Origin: Longispora sp047121295
GTDB lineage: Bacteria; Actinomycetota; Actinomycetes; Mycobacteriales; Micromonosporaceae
Length of the DNA stretch: 64,000 nt
Reading direction: 5' to 3'
Assembly (NCBI RefSeq): GCF_047121295.1
Contig: NZ_CP139447.1
Location: 1,364,001 to 1,428,000, forward strand
Shown: in pieces, positions 42,092 to 49,445 of the stretch
Layout of the letters: every line of letters begins with the position of its first letter
Numbering within the stretch: position 1 is the first letter of the stretch
Made by a program: the position numbers and the translations under genes
The notes under the pieces: model-generated
Database searches by the model: none
Told to the model about the DNA's origin: nothing
What the model saw: only the letters and a program-made list of their open reading frames with translations

Positions 42092-43489
42092 ATGACAGCG
42101 ACCCTCACCGCACCGGCCGCGCGGCCGGGTACCACGGCCCGGACCGGCTGGCTGCTCGCCACCGTCCTCGCCGGGCTCTTCATGGCCATCCTCGACGTGT
42201 CCATCGTCAACGTCGCCGTGCCGGCGATCCGCGCCGACCTGGGCGCGTCCGGCTCCGGCCTGCAGCTCATCATCGCCGGCTACATCATCGCGTACGCGAT
42301 GCTCCTGATCACCGGGGCCCGGCTCGGCGACATCCTCGGCGCCCGCCGGGCGTTCACCGGCGGCCTGGCCCTGTTCACGCTCGCCTCACTGGCCTGTGGG
42401 CTCGCGGGCGGCGAGGCCTCGCTGATCGCCTTCCGGATCGTCCAGGGCGCCGGGGCCGCGCTGATGGTCCCCCAGGTGCTGGGCGTCATCCAGCGGTCGT
42501 TCGAGGGCGCGGCCCGGGCGAAGGCGCTCAGCCTGTACTCGGCCGTGATCGCCGGCGGGGCCGTCGTGGGCCAGGTGGTCGGCGGCGTCCTGGTCAGCGC
42601 CGACCTCTTCGGTACCGGCTGGCGACCGGTCTTCCTCGTCAACGTCCCGCTCGGCGTCGCCCTGCTGGTCGCCGCGCTCAAGCTGATGCCCGCCGGGGCC
42701 GGCAGGGACCGCCGGCTCGACCTGGCGGGCGTGCTCACCCTGTCCCCGGCCGTGCTGCTGCTCGTCGTGCCGCTGGTCCTCGGGTACGAGAACGACTGGC
42801 CCGTGTGGGGCTGGCTCGCGATGGCGGCGGCCGTCCCGGTGTTCGGGCTGTTCGCGCTGCTCCAGCGGCGTTCGGCGGCCCCGCTGGTCCCGGGCCGGCT
42901 GCTGCGGGTGCCCGGCTTCGTGCCGGCCGCCGCGAGCATCTTCGCCCAGACGGGCGCCTACGCGGCGTTCCTGCTGGCCCAGACCCTGCACCTCCAGGGC
43001 GGCCGGGGGTTCACGGCCATGATGGCCGGCGTCGCGTTCATCCCCGGTGCGGCGGCGTTCGCGGCCGTCAGCCTCAACTGGCGGCGGGTGCCCGCCCGGT
43101 GGCACGCGGCCATGACCCTCGGCGGGCTGGTGCTCGCGGCCGGCACCCTCGCGGCGCTCGGGCCGGTGACCGGACACGCCACGGCCTGGTACGACCTGAC
43201 CCTCACCGGGCTCGGGATCGGCGGCGGGCTGGGGGCGGCCTTCGGGCCGATGATGGCGGCGGCGTTGCGGAACATGCCGGTGACCGACGCGGGGGAGGCC
43301 GCCGGGCTGCTCGCGATGGTCACCCAGCTCGGACAGGTGGTCGGGGTGGCCACGATCGGCACGCTCTACCTGACCCTGGCCAGGACGCACGTCAGCTCCG
43401 ACGCGCTGACGACGACGGGGTTCGCGCTGGGCGGGGCGGCGCTGATCGCGGCGGTGTTCGCCCTGCGGGCCCGGGGAAGGACCCGCTGA
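42092..43489 (+). CDS. MFS drug exporter, DHA2 (14-helix) type
   Basis: 465 residues with about 14 membrane helices. The first helix carries the family signature FMAILDVSIVNVAVPAIRADLGASGSGLQLIIAGYIIAYAMLLI, followed by GARLGDILGARRAFTGG (motif A) and RIVQGAGAALMVPQVLGVIQ (motif B/C). DHA2 proteins export drugs or toxic metabolites by proton antiport. The ribosome site is weak (GGAG 42078-42081). Divergence from an MmyB-like regulator indicates inducible efflux. Confidence 0.92.
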   Translation: MTATLTAPAARPGTTARTGWLLATVLAGLFMAILDVSIVNVAVPAIRADLGASGSGLQLIIAGYIIAYAMLLITGARLGDILGARRAFTGGLALFTLASLACGLAGGEASLIAFRIVQGAGAALMVPQVLGVIQRSFEGAARAKALSLYSAVIAGGAVVGQVVGGVLVSADLFGTGWRPVFLVNVPLGVALLVAALKLMPAGAGRDRRLDLAGVLTLSPAVLLLVVPLVLGYENDWPVWGWLAMAAAVPVFGLFALLQRRSAAPLVPGRLLRVPGFVPAAASIFAQTGAYAAFLLAQTLHLQGGRGFTAMMAGVAFIPGAAAFAAVSLNWRRVPARWHAAMTLGGLVLAAGTLAALGPVTGHATAWYDLTLTGLGIGGGLGAAFGPMMAAALRNMPVTDAGEAAGLLAMVTQLGQVVGVATIGTLYLTLARTHVSSDALTTTGFALGGAALIAAVFALRARGRTR

Positions 43490-43599
43490 GGACGACGCTG
43501 GACGGCGCGGCTCGGGAAGGCGCGGGGCGAGCCCCAGCGCCTTCCCGAGCCGCTTGCCAGCCCCGCCCTCAGCGGGCCACCAAGGTCAGATCAAGAGCG

Positions 43600-44304
43600 T
43601 TAGGACAGGGCCGCCAGGCGCTCGCCGCGCAGCTTCGTCGGCCACTCGTCGTCCAGCGGCGGCACCGGCTGGCCGACCACCCAGGACAGCAGCAGGTCGG
43701 CGAGCGCCGGGTTGCGGGCCAGCGCCGGGCCGTGCAGATACGTGCCGATCATCCGGCCGGACCACACGCCCTCGGTGGTCCCGTCGTTGCCGACCCCGTG
43801 CCGCACCGACGCCAGCGGCCGGACGTTCGGCCCCAGGTGGGTGCGCCCGCCGTGGTTCTCGAAGCCGGTCAGCGGCGGCAGCCCCAGCTCGGGGGTGACG
43901 TCGCCGGCCAGCTCGCCGACCGCGCGGGTCTCGCCCCGGTCCGAGGAAAGATCGATCAGACCCAGTCCCTGGTACCGCTCCCCGTTGCCGTAGAAGCTCG
44001 TCCCCAGCAGCTGGTAGCCGGCGCACACCGAGAAGATCGCGGCCCCCCGGGTGACGGCGCGGTGCAGCCCCCCGTCGGCGCGCAGCTTCTCCGCCGCGAG
44101 CACCTGGGGCCGGTCCTCGCCGCCGCCGAGCAGGTAGATGTCCGCGCTGTCGGGCAGCGGCTGGTCGTAGTTGACGCCGACCGCCTCGACGGGCAGGCCG
44201 CGCCGCAGGGCCCGCTGCTCGAGGATGAGCAGGTTGCCCCGGTCGCCGTACGTGGAGAGCAGGTCCGGGTAGACCCAGACGATGCGGATGGCCTCAGTTG
44301 ACAC
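43600..44304 (-). CDS. gatD: Lipid II isoglutaminyl synthase, glutaminase subunit GatD
   Basis: 234 residues of the class I (CobQ/CobB-like) glutamine amidotransferase family with nucleophile Cys94 in FSVCAGYQLLG and His in GTYLHGPALARNP. GatD makes ammonia for MurT, which amidates the D-Glu of lipid II; the amidation is needed for peptidoglycan crosslinking in many Gram-positives. GTG 44304 overlaps the murT end by 11 bases and has GGAG 7 bases upstream; TTG 44310 is an alternative. Confidence 0.93.
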   Translation of the reverse strand: MSTEAIRIVWVYPDLLSTYGDRGNLLILEQRALRRGLPVEAVGVNYDQPLPDSADIYLLGGGEDRPQVLAAEKLRADGGLHRAVTRGAAIFSVCAGYQLLGTSFYGNGERYQGLGLIDLSSDRGETRAVGELAGDVTPELGLPPLTGFENHGGRTHLGPNVRPLASVRHGVGNDGTTEGVWSGRMIGTYLHGPALARNPALADLLLSWVVGQPVPPLDDEWPTKLRGERLAALS

Positions 44305-45538
44305 GGTCAAGCTCCGCCCGGATGTCCTGGAACGCTGTGTAGTTGGCGATCACTTCGAGCCGGCCGTTGCCGGTCCTGTCGAGGGCCGTCCCGAAGTTCG
44401 GCACGTGCTCGAACGGCACCTCGTTGATGTCGAGCCGCACGCACAGGTCGTACGCCCGGTCCCCGGCGACCAGCACCCGCCGGCCCAGCAGCGGCGAGAA
44501 GTCGACGTCGTACAGCCAGGAGGTGTCCAGCCCGTCGGGGTCGCGCGCGTTGATGGCCAGCAGCACCGGGCAACCCGGCTCGACCATGTCCAGCGCCTCC
44601 AGCCAGCCGGCCGGGTTCTTCGCCAGCAGCAGCCGGATGACGTGCTCGCCCTTGACCACCGTCGCGTACCGCCCGGCGATCGAGGCGACCTGCGCGATCC
44701 GGGGCAGCGCCTGGGCCGGGGACACCCCGAACCGGGCGGCCACCGCGAGCGCCGTGGCCGCGTTGGCCTTGTTGACCCGGCCGGGGAGCTGCAGCGTCAC
44801 CTCGTACCGGTTGCCGTCCGGAGCGAGCACCGCGTCCGTGTCGTCCAGGGCCCAGGTCGGGGTCGGCCGGCGCAGCTCGCAGCCGGGGCAGGCCCAGTGC
44901 ACGCCGTCGCGGTCGAGGTGCCGGCCGCAGTTCGGGCAGACGAAGGAGTCCTCCTGCCAGCGCTGCCCGGCCGCCACCCAGGTCACCTCGCGGCTCGTGG
45001 ACGCCGCCCACACGATCATCGGGTCGTCGCAGTTGGCCACGATGTGGGTCGAGACGCCGTCGAGCGCCTTCCGCCACGCCTCGGCCATCATGCCGACCTC
45101 CATCGCGCGGTCGAGCTGGTCGCGGGAGAGGTTGAGCAGGGCCACCACCCGGGGCGTGGTCTGCGGGAGCACGCCGCGCAGGTAGTGCTCGTCGACCTCC
45201 AGCACCGCGTACGGCGCGCCGGACGACTGGGCCAGCGCCGTCGTGTGCCCGGTGGGCATGTTCGCCCCGAAGCTGTTGGTGGCCACCTCGCCCAGCGCGC
45301 CCAACGCGGCGGCGATGAACCGGGTGGTGGTCGTCTTGCCGTTCGTGCCGCTGACCAGGGCGACCTCCTTGCCCCGGGCGAGCATGGCCAGCAGCTGGGG
45401 CTCGACCTTCAGGCCGACCCGGCCACCGATCACGGACCCGTCACCCCGGCCGGTGGCCCGGGAGAGGGCCGCTGCGCTCTTCAACAGCGTCGTGGCCAGC
45501 TTGGCTCTCAGCGGAAGGGGAACCGGTTCGGTGTTCAC
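44294..45538 (-). CDS. murT: Lipid II isoglutaminyl synthase, Mur-ligase-like subunit MurT
   Basis: 414 residues with the Mur-ligase ATP site VALVSGTNGKTTTTRFIAAAL, a four-Cys zinc ribbon (VCPNCGRHLD and WACPGCELR), LPGRVNKANAATALA and the C-terminal DUF1727 domain. With GatD it converts D-isoglutamate to D-isoglutamine in lipid II. GTG 45538 has a leaderless -10 box. The pair lies 1.5 kb upstream of mraZ, so the amidation genes adjoin the main cell-wall cluster. Confidence 0.95.
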   Translation of the reverse strand: MNTEPVPLPLRAKLATTLLKSAAALSRATGRGDGSVIGGRVGLKVEPQLLAMLARGKEVALVSGTNGKTTTTRFIAAALGALGEVATNSFGANMPTGHTTALAQSSGAPYAVLEVDEHYLRGVLPQTTPRVVALLNLSRDQLDRAMEVGMMAEAWRKALDGVSTHIVANCDDPMIVWAASTSREVTWVAAGQRWQEDSFVCPNCGRHLDRDGVHWACPGCELRRPTPTWALDDTDAVLAPDGNRYEVTLQLPGRVNKANAATALAVAARFGVSPAQALPRIAQVASIAGRYATVVKGEHVIRLLLAKNPAGWLEALDMVEPGCPVLLAINARDPDGLDTSWLYDVDFSPLLGRRVLVAGDRAYDLCVRLDINEVPFEHVPNFGTALDRTGNGRLEVIANYTAFQDIRAELDRVN

Positions 45539-45550
45539 CCGCCCAGAGTA
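45539..45550 (-). promoter_or_regulatory. Leaderless -10 promoter of murT-gatD
   Basis: On the minus strand TACTCT (45550-45545), 6 bases, then GTG 45538. Confidence 0.55.
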
Positions 45551-45592
45551 ATCGGGTTGCGCGCGGCCCGATCAACCCGGAGGGTGACCACC

Positions 45593-46855
45593 GTGCGTGA
45601 TCTCCTGGCGAACCGACGCTTCATGATCTTCTGGCTGGGCCAGGCGGTCAGCGTGCTCGGCGACGGGATGACGCCGATCGCGATGTCCGCCCTGGTCCTG
45701 CACTACTACGGCCCGTCCGGCTTCGGCATCGCGCTGGCCTGCTACTCCCTCGGCTACGGCGTCCCGATGCTCCTCGGCGGGGTGATCGCCGACCGGTACT
45801 CCCGGACGGCCGTGATGGCCGTCGCCGACGTGCTCCGCCTCGGCGTGGTCGTCGGCTACCTGCTGCTCGCCGGCCGGATCCCGCTCGCCGGCCTCGGCGC
45901 GCTGTCCGTGGTGGGCGGGATGGGCGCGGCGCTGTACACCCCGGCGTTCCGGGCGTCCCTCGCCCAGCTCCTGGAGCCCGAACAGCTCCGGCAGGCCAAC
46001 GCCCTGCAGGGCATCGCCAACAAGGGCGCGTTCGCCGTGGGCGGCGCGCTCGCCGGCCTGCTGATCGCCGTCGCGGGCGGGGAATCCGTCGCCGACGGTG
46101 CCCGGTGGGCCTTCGCCGTCGACGGGTCCACCTTCGCCGTGTCGATCATCACGCTGCTGGCGATCCGGCTGCCCCGGGTGGCCCGGTCCGAGGAGTCGCC
46201 GGGCGTGGTCCGCGAGGCGGTGGAGGGGATCCGCGCGGTGTGGCGCCGGCCGTGGGTGGCCGTGGTCATGGCCCAGGGCACGGTGCAGGTGGTCGCCGGT
46301 TTCGCCCCGTTCATGGTGCTGCTGCCCATCGTCGCGCTGCACCGCTACGGCGCGGGCGGCTACGGCACCCTCGCCTTCTGCCAGGGCCTCGGCAGCATCC
46401 TCGGCGGCCTGCTCATCCTGCGGTGGAAGCCGCGCCGGCCCGGGGTCACCGCGATGCACGCCATCGCGCTGTTCGCGCCGATGTGCCTGTTCCTGGCCGT
46501 GCCGGTACCCCTCTGGGCCTATGTCGTCGCCCAACTGCTCGGCGCCGCCGGCATCTCGGTGTTCTTCGCGCTGTGGACCGTCGCGCTGCAACGGGAGTTC
46601 CCGGCCGAGATGCAGGGCCGGGTGTTCTCGCTCGACTCGCTGCTGACCTTCGTCCTCAACCCGGTCGGCCTCGCGCTCACCCCGGTCCTGATGACCCTCG
46701 TCGGGGTGCCGGCGCTCGCGGTCGGGTCGGCGGCGGCGATCGTGTTCTTCTCGTACGTCGTCCTCCTCGTGCCCGGCGTCGCGGCGTTCCGGACCCCTCC
46801 ACATCCCTCCACCGACGGATTGACACCGGCCCGCGCGGAGTCTCGAACCGGCTGA
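45593..46855 (+). CDS. MFS transporter (DHA3-like, MFS_3)
   Basis: 420 residues with about 12 membrane helices: MRDLLANRRFMIFWLGQAVSVLGDGMTPIAMSALVLHYYG is typical of MFS_3/enterobactin-exporter-like proteins, followed by GGVIADRYSRTAVMAVADVLR (motif A) and ALQREFPAEMQGRVFSLDSLL. GTG 45593 has GGAGGG (45579-45584) at 8 bases; an in-frame GTG at 45584 overlaps that site. The substrate is unknown. Its last codons include two CTCCAC repeats 10 bases apart (46797 and 46807) that match the MraZ-box pattern downstream. Confidence 0.88.
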   Translation: MRDLLANRRFMIFWLGQAVSVLGDGMTPIAMSALVLHYYGPSGFGIALACYSLGYGVPMLLGGVIADRYSRTAVMAVADVLRLGVVVGYLLLAGRIPLAGLGALSVVGGMGAALYTPAFRASLAQLLEPEQLRQANALQGIANKGAFAVGGALAGLLIAVAGGESVADGARWAFAVDGSTFAVSIITLLAIRLPRVARSEESPGVVREAVEGIRAVWRRPWVAVVMAQGTVQVVAGFAPFMVLLPIVALHRYGAGGYGTLAFCQGLGSILGGLLILRWKPRRPGVTAMHAIALFAPMCLFLAVPVPLWAYVVAQLLGAAGISVFFALWTVALQREFPAEMQGRVFSLDSLLTFVLNPVGLALTPVLMTLVGVPALAVGSAAAIVFFSYVVLLVPGVAAFRTPPHPSTDGLTPARAESRTG

Positions 46856-46934
46856 AATCCAGGGATTCCTGGGGGTTTGTCGGGCCGCGACACGCTGTCG
46901 ACTAGCCGACCGCAACCGGCGGAACCGTTCTGCC

Positions 46935-47038
46935 CTCCACCTCACTCCACCCCCTCTGACCTGGGTGTTTACCCCACCTTCAGGATCGATGTACGCCGTT
47001 TCGCCGTTGCAGGTGGAGGGAAGTGGAGTATGGTGGAG
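46935..47038 (+). promoter_or_regulatory. mraZ promoter with phased MraZ-type boxes
   Basis: GTGGAG occurs at 47013-47018, 47023-47028 and 47033-47038, exactly 10 bases apart, and its reverse complement CTCCAC at 46935-46940 and 46945-46950, again 10 apart. A promoter TTGCAG (47007-47012), 16 bases, TATGGT (47029-47034) runs through the direct repeats. MraZ of other bacteria binds short phased TGGG-type direct repeats in its own promoter, so autorepression is the likely role. Confidence 0.65.
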
Positions 47039-47098
47039 CGCATTGGTGGGGTCGGGAGGCCCTGCTGACCGCTCCATCCGGGGGGAGGGAGATGTCGG

Positions 47099-47530
47099 AT
47101 GTTTCTCGGCACTCACACCCCGAGGCTGGACGAGAAGGGTCGGCTGATCCTCCCGGCGAAGTTTCGCGATGAGCTCGCAGGAGGTCTTGTGATCACGAAA
47201 GGGCAGGAACGCTGCCTGTACGTGTTTCCCATGGCCGAGTTCCGGCGCATCGCGGAGCAGTTGCACGAGACGCCCATGACGCACAAGGCGGCTCGCGCGT
47301 ACAGCCGGGTGTTCTTCGCCAGCGCCCACGACGAGGTGCCCGACAAGCAAGGCCGGGTCACCGTCCCGATCCACCTGCGTGGTTACGCGGGGCTGGACCG
47401 GGAGCTCGTCGTGATCGGGGCGAGCAGTCGGGTGGAGATCTGGGACGCCGCGGCATGGGCGTCCTACCTCGAGGACAGCGAGGACGACTTCGCTGACATC
47501 GAGGAGGGGGTGTTGCCCGGGGGGCTGTAG
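47099..47530 (+). CDS. mraZ: Transcriptional regulator MraZ
   Basis: 143 residues with two AbrB-like SpoVT half-domains, each with the D-x-x-x-R motif: RLDEKGRLILPAKFRDEL and VPDKQGRVTVPIHLRGYAGL. MraZ binds DNA as a ring-shaped octamer or dodecamer and represses the dcw operon. ATG 47099 gives the family start MFLGTHTPRLDEKGR and follows GGGGGGAGGGAG. It opens the division and cell-wall cluster. Confidence 0.96.
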   Translation: MFLGTHTPRLDEKGRLILPAKFRDELAGGLVITKGQERCLYVFPMAEFRRIAEQLHETPMTHKAARAYSRVFFASAHDEVPDKQGRVTVPIHLRGYAGLDRELVVIGASSRVEIWDAAAWASYLEDSEDDFADIEEGVLPGGL

Positions 47531-47556
47531 CCACACGGGCCGGTGAGCCGCGGTGA

Positions 47557-47614
47557 CCGTGCCGCGAGATTGCCTGGCGCCACTTCCCCGGCGCCAGGAA
47601 ATCTCGCGGCACGG
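47557..47614. repeat. Large inverted repeat between mraZ and rsmH
   Basis: Two 25-base arms (47557-47581 and 47590-47614) differ at one base, so the transcript can form a 24-bp paired stem with a single G-A mismatch and an 8-base loop. It lies 26 bases after mraZ and 17 before rsmH. No T-run follows on either strand. It could attenuate transcription, stabilise the mraZ end or be a small mobile palindrome. Confidence 0.85.
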
Positions 47615-47631
47615 AGCCGATAGAGAGCAGG

Positions 47632-48738
47632 ATGGGGGGCGAGATGAAGGACAAGGCAGCGCGACGTCGGCCCGGGGGGGTCCCGGCGGAGCACACACCG
47701 GGCACCCACGTGCCCGTCCTCCTCGACCGCATCCTGGCCCTGCTCACGCCGGCGCTCGAGGACCGCGACGCGGTCTGCGTGGACGCCACCCTGGGCCTCG
47801 GTGGGCACACCGAAGCCCTGCTCACGACTTTTCCGCGGCTGACCGTCGTGGGGCTCGACCGGGACCCGGAGGCGCTGCGGCGTTCCGGTGCGCGCCTGGC
47901 CGGCTTCGGCGACCGGTTCCGCCCGGTGCACGCGGTGTACGACGAGTTCACCGACGTCCTCGACCGGCTCGGATACGACTCGGTGGACGGCGTGCTCTTC
48001 GATCTCGGCGTGTCCTCCCTGCAGCTGGACGAGGCCTCACGGGGCTTCGCCTACGCGCAGGACGCGCCGTTGGACATGCGGATGGACCCGACCCGGGGCC
48101 GTACCGCAGAGGACATCGTCAACGACTACTCAGCCAAGGAGCTGAGTCGCATCCTCCGCGTCTACGGCGAGGAGAAGTTCGCATCCAGGGTTGCCGCCGC
48201 GATCGTTCGCGAGCGGGACCGTGAGCGACTGACCTCGTCGTCCCGCCTGGCCGAACTGGTGCGCGAGTCGATTCCGGCCGCGGCACGTCGGACAGGTGGG
48301 CACCCTGCGAAACGGACCTTCCAGGCCCTTCGCATCGAGGTCAACGAGGAGTTGTCGGTACTGGAACGGGCCATCCCCGCCTCGCTCGAGGCGTTGGCGG
48401 TGGGCGGCCGGATAGCCGTGCTGGCGTACCACTCACTGGAGGACCGCATCGTCAAGCGCGAGCTGACGCAGCGGTCCCGCTCGACGAGCCCGCTCGACCT
48501 GCCGGTCGAGCTGCCCGAGGGCGCAGCGGAGCTCCGGCTCCTGACCCGGGGCGCGGAGCCGCCCACCGAGGCCGAGATCGCGAGTAATCCGCGGTCGGCC
48601 TCGGCGAAGCTCCGTGCCGCGGAACGCATACGTGAATCGGCGGCGCGACGCACCGCGGCAACCAGAGCCGACGGACGTCGTACCCACATGCCAACGCGGA
48701 GCCCCGGGGGGCGGTTCCGCGAAGGGGAGGAACAATGA
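47632..48738 (+). CDS. rsmH: 16S rRNA (cytosine1402-N4)-methyltransferase RsmH
   Basis: 368 residues with the MraW pattern: HVPVLLDRILALLTP, VDATLGLGGHTEALL (SAM site), VVGLDRDPEAL, GVLFDLGVSSLQLDEASRGFAY and PAKRTFQALRIEVNEEL, then AYHSLEDRIVKRELTQRS. The N-terminus is 24 residues longer than usual; ATG 47644 is an alternative start with GGGGGG upstream. It ends in an Arg-rich tail. The stop overlaps a ten-codon micro-ORF (ATGA) before ftsL. Confidence 0.95.
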   Translation: MGGEMKDKAARRRPGGVPAEHTPGTHVPVLLDRILALLTPALEDRDAVCVDATLGLGGHTEALLTTFPRLTVVGLDRDPEALRRSGARLAGFGDRFRPVHAVYDEFTDVLDRLGYDSVDGVLFDLGVSSLQLDEASRGFAYAQDAPLDMRMDPTRGRTAEDIVNDYSAKELSRILRVYGEEKFASRVAAAIVRERDRERLTSSSRLAELVRESIPAAARRTGGHPAKRTFQALRIEVNEELSVLERAIPASLEALAVGGRIAVLAYHSLEDRIVKRELTQRSRSTSPLDLPVELPEGAAELRLLTRGAEPPTEAEIASNPRSASAKLRAAERIRESAARRTAATRADGRRTHMPTRSPGGRFREGEEQ

Positions 48739-48767
48739 CCAACGTCGAGCGACGCGAGGTGGCCTGA
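48735..48767 (+). CDS. Micro-ORF bridging rsmH and ftsL
   Basis: ATG 48735 overlaps the rsmH TGA (ATGA), has a strong ribosome site GGGGAGG (48724-48730), encodes MTNVERREVA and ends in a TGA whose last base is the first base of the ftsL ATG (TGATG). It would carry terminating ribosomes from rsmH directly to ftsL. Confidence 0.5.
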   Translation: MTNVERREVA

Positions 48768-49441
48768 TGACCGCCGCCGCGCGCAACATCCCATCCGAGG
48801 ACGACTTCACCGGTACCTCCACCCGACGCCCGACCCGGGCCGGGGTCTCGGCCCCGCGCGGGTCGGCCCCGGCACGCCGTGGGGACCGGGCGCTGACCCT
48901 GGTCACCGACGCCGACTTCGACTTCGAGCCGGTGGCTCCGAAGCGGCCCGCCGCCGCGAAGCGCGCCAGCGAGCCCGCGACTCCGACGCGGGAGAAGAAG
49001 GTCGAGGTGATCGGGCGGGTCGACGTCGACCCGGTCACGGTCGGCACCTCGGCACTCAAGCCCGAGCGGGTGCCGGAGGAGACCCGGACCCGGGCCGACG
49101 CGCTGCGCCTGGCGCCGCCGGCCCCGGTCATGGTCGCCAGGATGCCGTTCGTGGTGCTCACCCTCGGTCTGATCGTGGGCGGCATCGTGGGCCTGCTCCT
49201 GCTGAACATGCAGATCAACCAGGACGCGTTCAAGCTCACCGAGCTGCGGCAGCGCCAGGCGGACCTGCAGACGGCGGAGCAGCAGCTCAACAAGGAGCTG
49301 GCGGACAAGGAGGCCCCGGGCAACCTGGCCGCCGAGGCCGCCCGCCAGGGCATGGTGCCGGCAGGCACGCCCGCGTACATCACCCTGCCCGACGGCCGGA
49401 TCCTCGGCGTTCCGCAGCCGGCAGGGCAGCCGAGGAGGTAG
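48767..49441 (+). CDS. ftsL: FtsL-like bitopic division protein
   Basis: 224 residues: a long, charged, probably disordered cytosolic N-terminus (1-125, PTRAGVSAPRGSAPARRGDR), one membrane helix (126-147, MPFVVLTLGLIVGGIVGLLLL), then a short extracytoplasmic coiled coil (KLTELRQRQADLQTAEQQLNKELADKEAP) and LAAEAARQGMVPAGTPAYITLPDGRILG. Position between rsmH and ftsI and the helix-coil topology identify it as the FtsL component of the divisome (with FtsQ and FtsB activates FtsWI); sequence conservation alone is low. GAGGT (48756-48760) is 6 bases before the ATG. Confidence 0.85.
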   Translation: MTAAARNIPSEDDFTGTSTRRPTRAGVSAPRGSAPARRGDRALTLVTDADFDFEPVAPKRPAAAKRASEPATPTREKKVEVIGRVDVDPVTVGTSALKPERVPEETRTRADALRLAPPAPVMVARMPFVVLTLGLIVGGIVGLLLLNMQINQDAFKLTELRQRQADLQTAEQQLNKELADKEAPGNLAAEAARQGMVPAGTPAYITLPDGRILGVPQPAGQPRR

Positions 49442-49445
49442 CACG

